Below are positions 1-7,621 of a stretch of 64,000 nucleotides of DNA, in pieces. Position 1 is the stretch's first letter, and each line of letters starts with the position of its first letter. Made by a program: the position numbers and the translations under genes. The notes under the pieces are model-generated. The model did not search any database. It was not told the DNA's origin and was given only the letters and a program-made list of their open reading frames with translations. Origin of the DNA: an uncultured Ectothiorhodospiraceae bacterium (GTDB taxonomy: Bacteria; Pseudomonadota; Gammaproteobacteria; XJ16; Halofilaceae); the NCBI GenBank assembly GCA_913055615.1, contig CAJXKK010000004.1, positions 78,509-142,508 of the forward strand, given 5' to 3'.

Positions 1-613
1 CGACCCGGAGGTTGTTCTCGGGCGTCGGCAGGATCACGGCATGCCCGCGCAGCAGGTCTGCGATCTCCATCCCCGTGTCCACGGTATCGGCGGTGCCGAC
101 CAGACTGAGGGGTTGTTCCGCGACCCGGTGGGTGACGAAGGGGGTGACAGCATCGGCCGGCGGCGCCTGGTTGACCAGCACGATGTCCAGCTGCAGCGAT
201 TCGAGTGCCTGCATCAGTTCGCCCGCGCCGCCCGAGCGGAGTATGACCTCCACGTCGGGTCGCCCGAGTACGGGGCGCAGGAAGCCGATCTGGAAGTTGC
301 GCGACAGGGTGGCCAGGGCGCCGACGCGCAGCGCACGCCGGACGCCCTCGGACTGGGCGAGCGTAGCCACCAGTTCATCGCCGGCGGCGAAAATGGCATC
401 GGCATGATCAAGCGCGATCCGGCCCGCCTCTGTAAGGTGGAGGCGACGGCCACGGCGCTCGAACAGCGCGTGCCCGAGACGCTCCTCCAGCTTGCGTATC
501 TGCACCGATAGGACCGACTGTGACAGGTGCAGGCGCTCGGCCGCGCGGCTCAGGCCGCCTGCATGGGCAACGGCCTGGAAATGGTGCAGGTGCCTGTAAT
601 TGATCTCGCGCAT
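1..613 (-). CDS. LysR-family transcriptional regulator, NhaR-like (3' end outside window)
   Basis: The reverse strand reads without a stop from an ATG at 613 to the window edge, giving 204 residues. The first 60 or so residues form a LysR winged helix-turn-helix: MREINYRHLHHF, then the recognition region SRAAERLHLSQSVLSVQIRKLE and FERRGRRLHLTEAG. The opening resembles the NhaR branch. The remainder is the start of the effector-binding fold, including a typical VGALATLSRNF first strand. The gene diverges from dabB across about 100 bp, so it probably controls the inorganic-carbon operon. That target is inferred from position; LysR genes next to dab operons are known elsewhere. The C-terminus is missing only because the window begins here. 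Confidence 0.85.
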   Translation of the reverse strand, partial: MREINYRHLHHFQAVAHAGGLSRAAERLHLSQSVLSVQIRKLEERLGHALFERRGRRLHLTEAGRIALDHADAIFAAGDELVATLAQSEGVRRALRVGALATLSRNFQIGFLRPVLGRPDVEVILRSGGAGELMQALESLQLDIVLVNQAPPADAVTPFVTHRVAEQPLSLVGTADTVDTGMEIADLLRGHAVILPTPENNLRV

Positions 614-634
614 CGTTTCATTATGCGTAACGAT

Positions 635-647
635 TTGTTGCAAACAA
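635..647. promoter_or_regulatory. Candidate LysR-type operator between lysR and dabB
   Basis: TTGTTGCAAACAA is an interrupted palindrome with 5-bp arms (TTGTT and AACAA) around GCA. It lies in the AT-rich divergent region between the LysR start at 613 and the dabB start at 712. LysR proteins usually bind such dyads next to their own promoter. The assignment is positional and untested. Confidence 0.4.
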
Positions 648-711
648 TAAACTTTTTTATATGAACCGGTAACACTAGGATTGCGCACCTGATTCTGCCG
701 CGGGAGTCACT

Positions 712-2298
712 ATGGAGTCGGCTTTGCTCATGCTCGTCGCGCCGGCGGTTTTACTGTTGGCGGCGCGCGATGCGTTGCGCACACCGGGCCGTCGCCCGGG
801 CGGTTGCCTGCGTCGCGCCGAGATCGCGGCCCTGGTCGCGCTCGCGGCCGCAGTCGGTGCCGTAGCGCTGCGGATCGCTCTTGGTCCCGTTACGGCCGCT
901 CTGCCCACGCCGCTGGGGCCGATCGCGCTGGTCCGCCTCGACTGGGTCAGCGTATCCATGCTGGCGCTGGTGGCCTTCGTCGGTTGGGTCGTGTTGCGCT
1001 ACGCGCGTGTCTACCTGGATGGTGAGGACGGGCAGGGCGCTTTCACGGGCTGGCTCTGCTCAACGCTGGCGATGGTGCTGCTGCTGGTGCAGGCGGGCCA
1101 CCTCGTCATTTTCGCCGCCGCCTGGATCGGCACGAGCCTGTGCCTGCATCACCTGCTCCTGTTCTATCCGAAACGCGCGGCGGCGGTACGCGGTGCGCGC
1201 AAGAAGTTCGTTGTCGCGCGCGCCGGCGACGCCGCCGTGCTGGTCGCATTCGGTCTGCTGTTCTGGTGGTTCGGCACGGGCGACATCGCGGCGCTGAACG
1301 CCGCGGCGGCCGCGGGTGCCGGCAGCGGGGTCATCGTCGTTGCCGCCGGCGGACTCGCCGTCGCGGCGCTGCTGAAGTCCGCGCAGTTCCCGACTCATGG
1401 CTGGCTGACCGAGGTCATGGAAACGCCGACCCCGGTATCGGCGCTGTTGCACGCCGGCGTGGTGAACGCGGGGGGCTTCCTGCTGATCCGCTTCGCCGAT
1501 GTCATGCTGCTCGCGCCGGGTATCCTGGCCGTGCTCGTGATGATCGGTGGATTCACCGCGTTGTTCGCCTGTCTGGTCATGCTGGCGCAGCCGGCGGTGA
1601 AGACCTCGCTGGCCTGGTCCACGATCGGCCAGATGGGCTTCATGATCCTGCAGTGCGGCCTGGCCCTGTTCCCGCTGGCGCTGCTGCACATCCTCGCCCA
1701 CTCGCTGTACAAGGCGCACGCCTTCCTCGCCTCGGGCGGTGCCGTCGAGCGTGTCGCCGCTATCCATCGGCCGGGCCCGGTGGCGGTGCCGAGAGGCGCC
1801 GCGGTCGGCCGGGCCTTTCTCGCCGCGCTGGCGATCTACGCGGCGGTTGGCGTGGTCTTCGGGTTCGATGACAAGTCCCCGCAGGCCATCGTCCTCGGCG
1901 GCATCCTCGTGCTCGGCGTCGCCTATCTGCTCGCGCAGGGCCTGGCCGATGCCGCGCCGCGCGCTCTGACCCGGCGGACCGCGCTGTACTCGGTCGCAGC
2001 CGCGGTCGCCTATTTCGCGCTGCAGACCGGCGTGACCCATCTGACCGCTCCCACGCTGCCGCCGACACCGGCGCCGGGTCCGCTGGAGTGGTTCCTGCTG
2101 GTGTTGATCGTGGTCAGCTTCGGTGCCGTCGCCGTGGCACAGGCGATGTTCCCTCTCTGGTCACACCACCCGGCCGCGGCGGGCGTGCGGGTGCATCTGG
2201 CCAATGGGCTCTATGCCAACGCGGTCTTCGACCGCCTCCTCGGCGGCTGGTCCAGCCGCACGGCTTCCGGAACAGGGGAGGTCCACAGTGATCGATAA
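712..2298 (+). CDS. dabB: DabB-type NuoL-like proton-channelling membrane subunit
   Basis: This 528-residue polytopic membrane protein belongs to the proton-antiporter (NuoL/MrpA) family. The core contains the family hallmarks: a lysine-bearing segment [38 protein letters not shown], and a later [17 protein letters not shown]. It overlaps the start of the DUF2309 gene, so it is read as DabB, the membrane half of the DAB inorganic-carbon pump rather than a respiratory complex I subunit. No other nuo gene is nearby. DabB is thought to couple ion movement to vectorial CO2 hydration by DabA. The start at 712 follows a GGGAG-like ribosome site. Confidence 0.88.
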   Translation: MESALLMLVAPAVLLLAARDALRTPGRRPGGCLRRAEIAALVALAAAVGAVALRIALGPVTAALPTPLGPIALVRLDWVSVSMLALVAFVGWVVLRYARVYLDGEDGQGAFTGWLCSTLAMVLLLVQAGHLVIFAAAWIGTSLCLHHLLLFYPKRAAAVRGARKKFVVARAGDAAVLVAFGLLFWWFGTGDIAALNAAAAAGAGSGVIVVAAGGLAVAALLKSAQFPTHGWLTEVMETPTPVSALLHAGVVNAGGFLLIRFADVMLLAPGILAVLVMIGGFTALFACLVMLAQPAVKTSLAWSTIGQMGFMILQCGLALFPLALLHILAHSLYKAHAFLASGGAVERVAAIHRPGPVAVPRGAAVGRAFLAALAIYAAVGVVFGFDDKSPQAIVLGGILVLGVAYLLAQGLADAAPRALTRRTALYSVAAAVAYFALQTGVTHLTAPTLPPTPAPGPLEWFLLVLIVVSFGAVAVAQAMFPLWSHHPAAAGVRVHLANGLYANAVFDRLLGGWSSRTASGTGEVHSDR

Positions 2299-4699
2299 CG
2301 CGCAGCATCCCGCAACCGCCCCCCGGTCGGTCGTCGATGCGGTGGACTCCGCCGTGCGCAGGATCCCGCCGGCCTGGCCGTTGTCGGCTGCCGTGGCGGT
2401 CAATCCCTTCCTCGGCCAGACCGGCGAGCCGCTGTGGCAGGCGCAGGCGCGGCTGCGTCGCGTCGGCGGGAGCCGGGCGACGCCATCACGGGCGTGGTAT
2501 CAGCAGCGCATCGCGAACGGCCGGATCACCGATGAGGATCTCGCAGCGGCGCTCGAGGCGGCACCGGTGTCGTCGCGCCCGGCCAATATCGACACACTGA
2601 AGGCGGCGGCGTCCACGCCCGCCCCGCGGCCGGTCGCGGTCGCGACCGTCGCGGAACTCGCCCAGTCCGTATCAGGGATCGATTGGCCCGGCCTGATCGC
2701 CGAGCGCATCGGTGCCTGGGCGGCATCCTGGTTCGATGAGGGTCAGGCGCTGTGGGTGGCGCCCGCGCACCGGGGCGTTTACGACGCATGGCGCTGGGAG
2801 GCCACCCATGACCTTACGCCCGAGATCCAGGGGTTGCGCGGATTCGCGCGCCACGTGGCCGATGCGCCGGATACCCCGGATCGCGCGATCGCCCGGGCCG
2901 TTGATCGGCTCGGGCTGTCCGCGGCCGCGCTCGAAACGGCCTTTCACCGGCTGCTGATGACCCTGGGCGGCTGGTCGCAGTACGCGCGCTATCGCCTCTG
3001 GCAGGCCGAGCTGCGCGGTGAGACCGACTCGACCGCGGCGGAACTGCTGGCGGTCCGGCTGGTGTGGGAGGAGGCGCTGTTCGAGCAGTACGGCGATGCG
3101 CTGCGCGCCGGCTGGGTCGAGAGTGTCGAGCGTCATGCGCGGCCAGTCGTCGCCGAGACCGACGATGTGATCGATGCCGTACTGCAGGACGCCGCGGAGC
3201 GCGCCGAACAGCGCTCGCTGGCGGCGGCGCTCGGTGGCGCGGTGGCTGCGGCGACCGATGAACGCCCGGCGCTGCAGGCGGCGTTCTGCATCGATGTCCG
3301 CTCCGAGGTGTTCCGCCGGGCACTGGAGTCGATCGACGGGCGGATCCGTACCCTCGGGTTCGCCGGTTTCTTCGGCGTGGCGACCGCGCACAGGCGCTTC
3401 GCCTCCGATGTCGAGGAGCCGCGACTGCCGGTTCTGCTCAACGCGACCGTGCACAGCTGTGCGACCCCTGACCATCAGCTCGATTCTGACCGGCGAGCGC
3501 GCATCCTGGCGCGGGCGAAAAGGGCCTGGGGGCGGTTCAAGTTGGCCGCTGTATCATCATTCGCGTTCGTTGAGGCGATGGGCCCGGTCTACGCCGGCAA
3601 GCTGGTCCGCGACACGGTCGGCTTGCCGGGGCACCGCCACCGCCACGATCCACCACCGCGATTCGTGCCCGAACTCGGGGAACAGGCCCGGATCGACGCG
3701 GCGGAGCGGGTGCTGCGGGCGATGTCGCTGACGCGCGGTTTCGCGCGGGTGGTCGTCATCGCGGGCCACGGCGCCGAGGTCGTCAACAATCCCCATGCGA
3801 GCGCATTGCAGTGCGGCGCCTGTGGCGGTTACTCCGGCGAGGTCAACGCGCGCCTGCTGGCGGGGCTGCTGAATGACCGGAGCGTGCGCGAAGGGGTCGC
3901 CGGGCGCGGCATCGAGATCCCGGAAGATACCGTCTTCCTGGCCGCCCTGCACGACACGACCACGGATACCGTCGAGCTCTTCGATGGCGATCTCGACACA
4001 CAGGGACACGGGGATGACCTGGCTCGTGTGCGCCGCTGGCTCGCCGCCGCGGGTGCCGTCGCACGCAGCGAACGGATGCTGCGGCTGCCGCGCGGCGGCG
4101 CGGGCGGCGAGCCGCGGCGCCGGGCGCGGGACTGGTCCGAGATCCGGCCCGAATGGGGCCTGGCGGGGTGTAACGCCTTTATCGCGGCACCGCGCGCCCG
4201 CACGGCCGGCCGGCAGCTCGAGGGCAGGGCGTTCCTGCACGACTACGACTGGCGCCTGGATGAGGGCTACGGTGTACTTGAACTGATCCTGACCGCGCCC
4301 GTGGTCGTAGCCAGCTGGATCAGCCTGCAGTACTACGGCTCGGCCGTGATCCCGGAGCACTTCGGCGGCGGCAACAAGCTGCTGCACAACGTCACCGGCG
4401 GCATCGGCGTCGTCGAGGGCAACGGCGGCCTGCTGCGCACCGGCCTGCCGTGGCAGTCGGTACACGACGGCGAGCGCCTGGTGCACGAACCGTTGCGCCT
4501 GACCGTCTGTGTCGAGGCACCGACCGAAGCGATCACCGACATCCTCGATCGTTACCCCGACGTGCGCGCGCTGTTCGACAACGGCTGGCTCCACCTGTTC
4601 GCCCTCGACGACGCCGGCCACATGGCCAGCCGCTACGTCGGCAACCTGCAATGGCAGCCCCTGGAGGGCGAGCCGAGCGTCGCCAGCGCTTCGGGGTGA
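2288..4699 (+). CDS. dabA: DabA (DUF2309/UPF0753) zinc protein, beta-carbonic-anhydrase-like
   Basis: I start this at GTG 2288, 4 nt after a GGGGAGGT ribosome site and overlapping the dabB stop. A longer in-frame reading inside dabB lacks family sequence. The product is 803 residues. It shows the four expected metal or catalytic residues: Cys334 and Asp336 in FCIDVRSE, His494 in AGHGAEV and Cys509 in LQCGACGG. The His-Cys spacing of 15 equals that described for Halothiobacillus DabA. DabA is a cytoplasmic-face CO2-hydrating partner of DabB that traps bicarbonate in the cell for autotrophic fixation. No RuBisCO gene is visible in this window. Confidence 0.9.
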   Translation: MIDNAQHPATAPRSVVDAVDSAVRRIPPAWPLSAAVAVNPFLGQTGEPLWQAQARLRRVGGSRATPSRAWYQQRIANGRITDEDLAAALEAAPVSSRPANIDTLKAAASTPAPRPVAVATVAELAQSVSGIDWPGLIAERIGAWAASWFDEGQALWVAPAHRGVYDAWRWEATHDLTPEIQGLRGFARHVADAPDTPDRAIARAVDRLGLSAAALETAFHRLLMTLGGWSQYARYRLWQAELRGETDSTAAELLAVRLVWEEALFEQYGDALRAGWVESVERHARPVVAETDDVIDAVLQDAAERAEQRSLAAALGGAVAAATDERPALQAAFCIDVRSEVFRRALESIDGRIRTLGFAGFFGVATAHRRFASDVEEPRLPVLLNATVHSCATPDHQLDSDRRARILARAKRAWGRFKLAAVSSFAFVEAMGPVYAGKLVRDTVGLPGHRHRHDPPPRFVPELGEQARIDAAERVLRAMSLTRGFARVVVIAGHGAEVVNNPHASALQCGACGGYSGEVNARLLAGLLNDRSVREGVAGRGIEIPEDTVFLAALHDTTTDTVELFDGDLDTQGHGDDLARVRRWLAAAGAVARSERMLRLPRGGAGGEPRRRARDWSEIRPEWGLAGCNAFIAAPRARTAGRQLEGRAFLHDYDWRLDEGYGVLELILTAPVVVASWISLQYYGSAVIPEHFGGGNKLLHNVTGGIGVVEGNGGLLRTGLPWQSVHDGERLVHEPLRLTVCVEAPTEAITDILDRYPDVRALFDNGWLHLFALDDAGHMASRYVGNLQWQPLEGEPSVASASG

Positions 4700-4713
4700 T
4701 TCCGGGAAGGCGG

Positions 4714-5113
4714 GGACCACGAATGAACACGGATGGACACGAATGCTGGTGCAGCGCATATCGGGTCTTGCGGGAGCTTCGCTGAGAGGCTGTGTCAGCC
4801 CGAACCGTGGAAAAGAACCACAGATGGACACAGATGCAAGCAGATTAAGGTCAAAGGCGGCCGGTCACAGACCGTGAACCCGCGATCCAGTCTGATCGCC
4901 ATTTCTTTTGACCTTATCTGTGTTTATCTGCGTCCATCTGTGGTTCTCATACCCCGTTTCAGGACTGACGCGCTTTCAGCGAAGCTGCTGCAAGCTGTAG
5001 GCGCCCGGCGCCAGCATTCGTGTCCATTGCTCGGCGCGTCCATGCGCCTCGCCCCCTTCGGGGCTGGCGCGAAGATTTGCTTCCGGCGAATCTTTCGTGT
5101 TCATTCGTGGTTC
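4714..5113. repeat. About 400-bp nested imperfect palindrome between dabA and rpsF
   Basis: The 557 bp between dabA and rpsF hold no gene. Outer arms match (GACCACGAATGAACACG near 4715, and its reverse complement at 5096-5113). A second pair matches at 4733-4749 and 5011-5027. The inner arms are 42 nt each (4815-4856 and 4905-4946, beginning GAACCACAGATGGACAC) with roughly 85% complementarity. Segments in between (about 4775-4808 and 4955-4985) also pair. The right half contains a module, 5033-5092, that recurs near 42.1 kb. Motifs such as ACCACAGATGGACACAGATG are widespread non-coding repeats in environmental bacteria. No transposase is present, so this could be a MITE-like or REP-like element. 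Confidence 0.8.
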
Positions 5114-5257
5114 TCGGGCTCTTCCCCATTCGAGCCGATTGCGCGCACCCCGACGCGCGGTTACACTGCGCGGCTTGCCGCCGGGTCCAGCCCGGGGGTG
5201 TATCTCCTTGCTCCACCGGGCGTTTCCGGGGGGCTCGCAAACCGAAAGGAGGTTTCC

Positions 5258-5689
5258 TTGCGTCATTACGAAGTCGTGTTCCTGGTCCACCCTGACCAGA
5301 GCGAGCAGGTTCCGGCGATGGTCGAGCGATACCGCCAGATCATCGAGAATGACGGTGGCACGGTCCATCGTCAGGAAGACTGGGGCCGCCGCCAGCTCGC
5401 GTACTCCATCAGCCGCGTCCACAAGGCGCACTACGTGCTCATGAACGTCGAATGCGGGGCCGAAGCGCGCGACGAACTCGAGAGCGCGTTCCGTTTCAAC
5501 GACGCCGTCCTGCGCCACATGGTCCTTGCCCGCGAAGAGGCGGTCACCGAGCCGTCGCCGCTCGCCCGCAAGGAAGAGAAGCGGGACGACAAGCGCGCCG
5601 CCCGCCAGGGCAAAGAGGAAGGCGAGGGCGAATCGTCCGCGAATGCCGACGCCTCCGAGGCGCCCGAGTCGACCGCGTCCGACGCCTGA
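5258..5689 (+). CDS. rpsF: Ribosomal protein S6
   Basis: S6 (143 residues) binds with S18 to the platform of the 30S subunit. The family core begins [17 protein letters not shown] and includes the [19 protein letters not shown] strand pair and HYVLMNVEC. The start is TTG 5258 behind a near-perfect AAAGGAGG (5246-5252); no ATG lies at the conserved N-terminus, and longer in-frame readings run into the palindrome. The C-terminal 40 residues are a highly charged Lys/Glu tail beyond the core, as in many proteobacteria. It heads the rpsF-rpsR-DUF2232-rplI string. Confidence 0.96.
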   Translation: MRHYEVVFLVHPDQSEQVPAMVERYRQIIENDGGTVHRQEDWGRRQLAYSISRVHKAHYVLMNVECGAEARDELESAFRFNDAVLRHMVLAREEAVTEPSPLARKEEKRDDKRAARQGKEEGEGESSANADASEAPESTASDA

Positions 5690-5719
5690 CGTTCAACGGA
5701 TTCCAGAGGAGTACGAGCA

Positions 5720-5947
5720 ATGGCACAGTTTTTCCGCCGCCGCAAATTCTGCCGATTCACCGCCGAAGGCGTTGTCGAGATCGATTACAAGGATGTCGAG
5801 ACGCTGAAGAATTACATCACCGAGACCGGCAAGATCGTGCCCAGCCGGATCACCGGGACGAAAGCCCGCTATCAGCGGCAGTTGTCCACGGCCGTCAAGC
5901 GCGCGCGCTACCTGGCCCTGCTGCCGTATACCGACGGCCACGTCTGA
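5720..5947 (+). CDS. rpsR: Ribosomal protein S18
   Basis: This 75-residue protein matches S18 throughout: [48 protein letters not shown] and a closing [16 protein letters not shown]. It follows rpsF by 30 bp with a GAGGAG ribosome site at 5707-5712. S18 pairs with S6 on the 30S platform, so the order supports co-translation. Confidence 0.97.
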   Translation: MAQFFRRRKFCRFTAEGVVEIDYKDVETLKNYITETGKIVPSRITGTKARYQRQLSTAVKRARYLALLPYTDGHV

Positions 5948-5996
5948 GTCGGCCGGCGCGGCCGCAGGTGGTTTGGGGCCGTAACGGGAACGCTGC

Positions 5997-6905
5997 GTGA
6001 AAGCCCTCGCCGAATTCGTCATGCGCGGGCCCGTGAATGCGGGCGCCGTAGCCGCCGCGACACTGCTGCTCGGCCTCGTCGTGGCGCCGTTCGCCTGGCT
6101 GAGCGCGGCGGTCATCGCACTGGTGGCGCTGCGCCTGGGTGGTTTCGCCACTCTGCGGGTCGCCGTTCCAGCGTTGCTCGGGGTGGCCCTCGCGGGGGCG
6201 CTGGTAACCGGGCAGGGCGTGGCGATCGGGGTCAGTGGCCTGATCGCCTGGCTGCCGGCGGCGATCCTCGCGCTGGTACTGCGTCAGCGGGTTCGGCTGG
6301 ATGACACTCTGCTGGTCGCCTGTGCGATCGGCTGGGTGCTCGTGCTGGGGACGTACCTGTTCGTCGAAGATCCGACGGGGCTGTGGCGGGATCTGCTGCA
6401 CCGGATGATGCCGCCGGAGACAATGGCGGCGCGGTTCGAGCTGTCAGCCGAGGCGGTGCGGCAGATGATCGACACGATGGCCCCGCTCATGACCGGTCTG
6501 GTCGCGATGTCGGCGGTCTTCAGCGCGATCACGAGCCTGTTGCTGGCGCGCTGGTGGCAGTCGCTGCTGTACAACCCCGGGGGGTTCGGCAGCGAGTTCC
6601 GCGCTCTGCGGCTGGGACGCACGGCTGCCGCGATCGTGCTGGCTGTTTCGGCGCTGGCGCTGTTCACCACGCCGGGATGGATCGACAGCCTGGCGCTGGT
6701 GGTTGCCTCGGTATACGTCTTTCAGGGGCTGGCCGTGGCACACGGTGTGGTCAAGGGCCTCGAGCTTGGGCCGGGATGGCTCGCGGCGCTGTATATCGCG
6801 ATGGTGGCGTTGATGCCGTATGTCGTGGTCGGGCTGATGATCGTGGGCGCGGCGGATGCATGGGCCGATTACCGTCGCCGGGTGCAGCCCGACGGCAATG
6901 GATAA
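5997..6905 (+). CDS. DUF2232 (YybS-like) integral membrane protein
   Basis: The 302-residue product is almost entirely hydrophobic, with about eight predicted membrane segments. A polytopic DUF2232 protein between rpsR and rplI is a recurrent arrangement in Gammaproteobacteria, and this position is the main support for the family call. It has no known enzymatic role. Conserved-looking soluble segments are FVEDPTGLWRDLLHRM and the loop WWQSLLYNPGGFGSEFRALRLGR. The start is GTG 5997, 49 bp after rpsR, giving MKALAEFVMRG just before the first membrane helix. Confidence 0.75.
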   Translation: MKALAEFVMRGPVNAGAVAAATLLLGLVVAPFAWLSAAVIALVALRLGGFATLRVAVPALLGVALAGALVTGQGVAIGVSGLIAWLPAAILALVLRQRVRLDDTLLVACAIGWVLVLGTYLFVEDPTGLWRDLLHRMMPPETMAARFELSAEAVRQMIDTMAPLMTGLVAMSAVFSAITSLLLARWWQSLLYNPGGFGSEFRALRLGRTAAAIVLAVSALALFTTPGWIDSLALVVASVYVFQGLAVAHGVVKGLELGPGWLAALYIAMVALMPYVVVGLMIVGAADAWADYRRRVQPDGNG

Positions 6906-6950
6906 GGAAACTGGGCGGGTGAGCGAAGGCGCCCGCGGGAGAAAGTAACG

Positions 6951-7400
6951 ATGCAGGTCATTCTGGTTGAGAACGTCGACAATCTGGGTCGCCTGGGCGA
7001 TGTCGTCCAGGTCAAGTCCGGTTATGCGCGCAATTATCTACTGCCGCAGGGCATCGCGAAGATGGCCACCGCGGAGAACGTCAAGCAGATCGAAGCGCGC
7101 CGGGCCGAGTTCGAGCGTGCGGAGAAAGAGAAGCACGAGGCCGCCACGCGCCGTCAGCAGGAACTGGACGGTCGCACGGTCACGATCCGCGCGAAGGTCG
7201 GCACCGAAGGCAAGCTGTTCGGTTCCGTCAGCGCCGGCGATATCGCCGATGCCGTGACGGCTGATGGTGTCGAGCTGGAGAAACGCGAGGTCCGGATGCC
7301 CATCGGTCCGCTGCGCGAGACCGGCGAGTTCGAGATCGGCGTCCATCTCTACACCGATGTCGACGCCACCGTGAACGTCGTGGTCGAAGCCGAGGCCTGA
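6951..7400 (+). CDS. rplI: Ribosomal protein L9
   Basis: This 149-residue protein has the canonical L9 N-domain, MQVILVENVDNLGRLGDVV followed by KSGYARNYLLPQGIAKMAT. It continues with the long connecting helix (about residues 40-75, rich in Lys/Glu/Arg) and a C-terminal RNA-binding domain with GKLFGSVSAGDIADAV. Its length equals E. coli L9. It is the last ribosomal gene of the cluster, preceded by a purine-rich AGAAAG site. Confidence 0.97.
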   Translation: MQVILVENVDNLGRLGDVVQVKSGYARNYLLPQGIAKMATAENVKQIEARRAEFERAEKEKHEAATRRQQELDGRTVTIRAKVGTEGKLFGSVSAGDIADAVTADGVELEKREVRMPIGPLRETGEFEIGVHLYTDVDATVNVVVEAEA

Positions 7401-7418
7401 GGGCGGCGGTAACGCGCT

Positions 7419-7438
7419 CCCCGGGCTCGGCCCCGGGG
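7419..7438 (+). terminator. GC-rich hairpin after rplI
   Basis: CCCCGGG at 7419-7425 pairs with CCCGGGG at 7432-7438 across a 6-nt loop, starting 19 bp after the rplI stop. There is no following T-run, so it could be a weak terminator or an mRNA-stabilising stem rather than a strong intrinsic terminator. Confidence 0.35.
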
Positions 7439-7539
7439 ACGCGGCACCCGAAGCGGGGTGACGGAGGCCGCTCGGCGCGCGCCTTGCAGTCCGGCAGCGG
7501 GATGGCGCGTGGGGGCGCGGCCGGGCGGTCCGCCGGTTC

Positions 7540-7567
7540 TTGGCGGTCCGCCCGAGCGGGCTATAAT
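7540..7567 (+). promoter_or_regulatory. Sigma-70-type promoter for dnaB
   Basis: TTGGCG (7540-7545), a 16-bp spacer and a perfect TATAAT (7562-7567) lie 54 nt before the dnaB ATG. This is the best consensus-like promoter I found in the window, and it would let dnaB be transcribed independently of the ribosomal genes. Confidence 0.6.
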
Positions 7568-7621
7568 CGGTCGACGTTGGCACCGGCCGCAACGGCGGGT
7601 GCACGGTTGCGGTGGTGTTGC

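Noticed and set aside
712..2298. NADH dehydrogenase subunit NuoL
   Set aside because: It has the family fold, but there are no other nuo genes and it overlaps a DUF2309 gene, which defines the DabAB pair.
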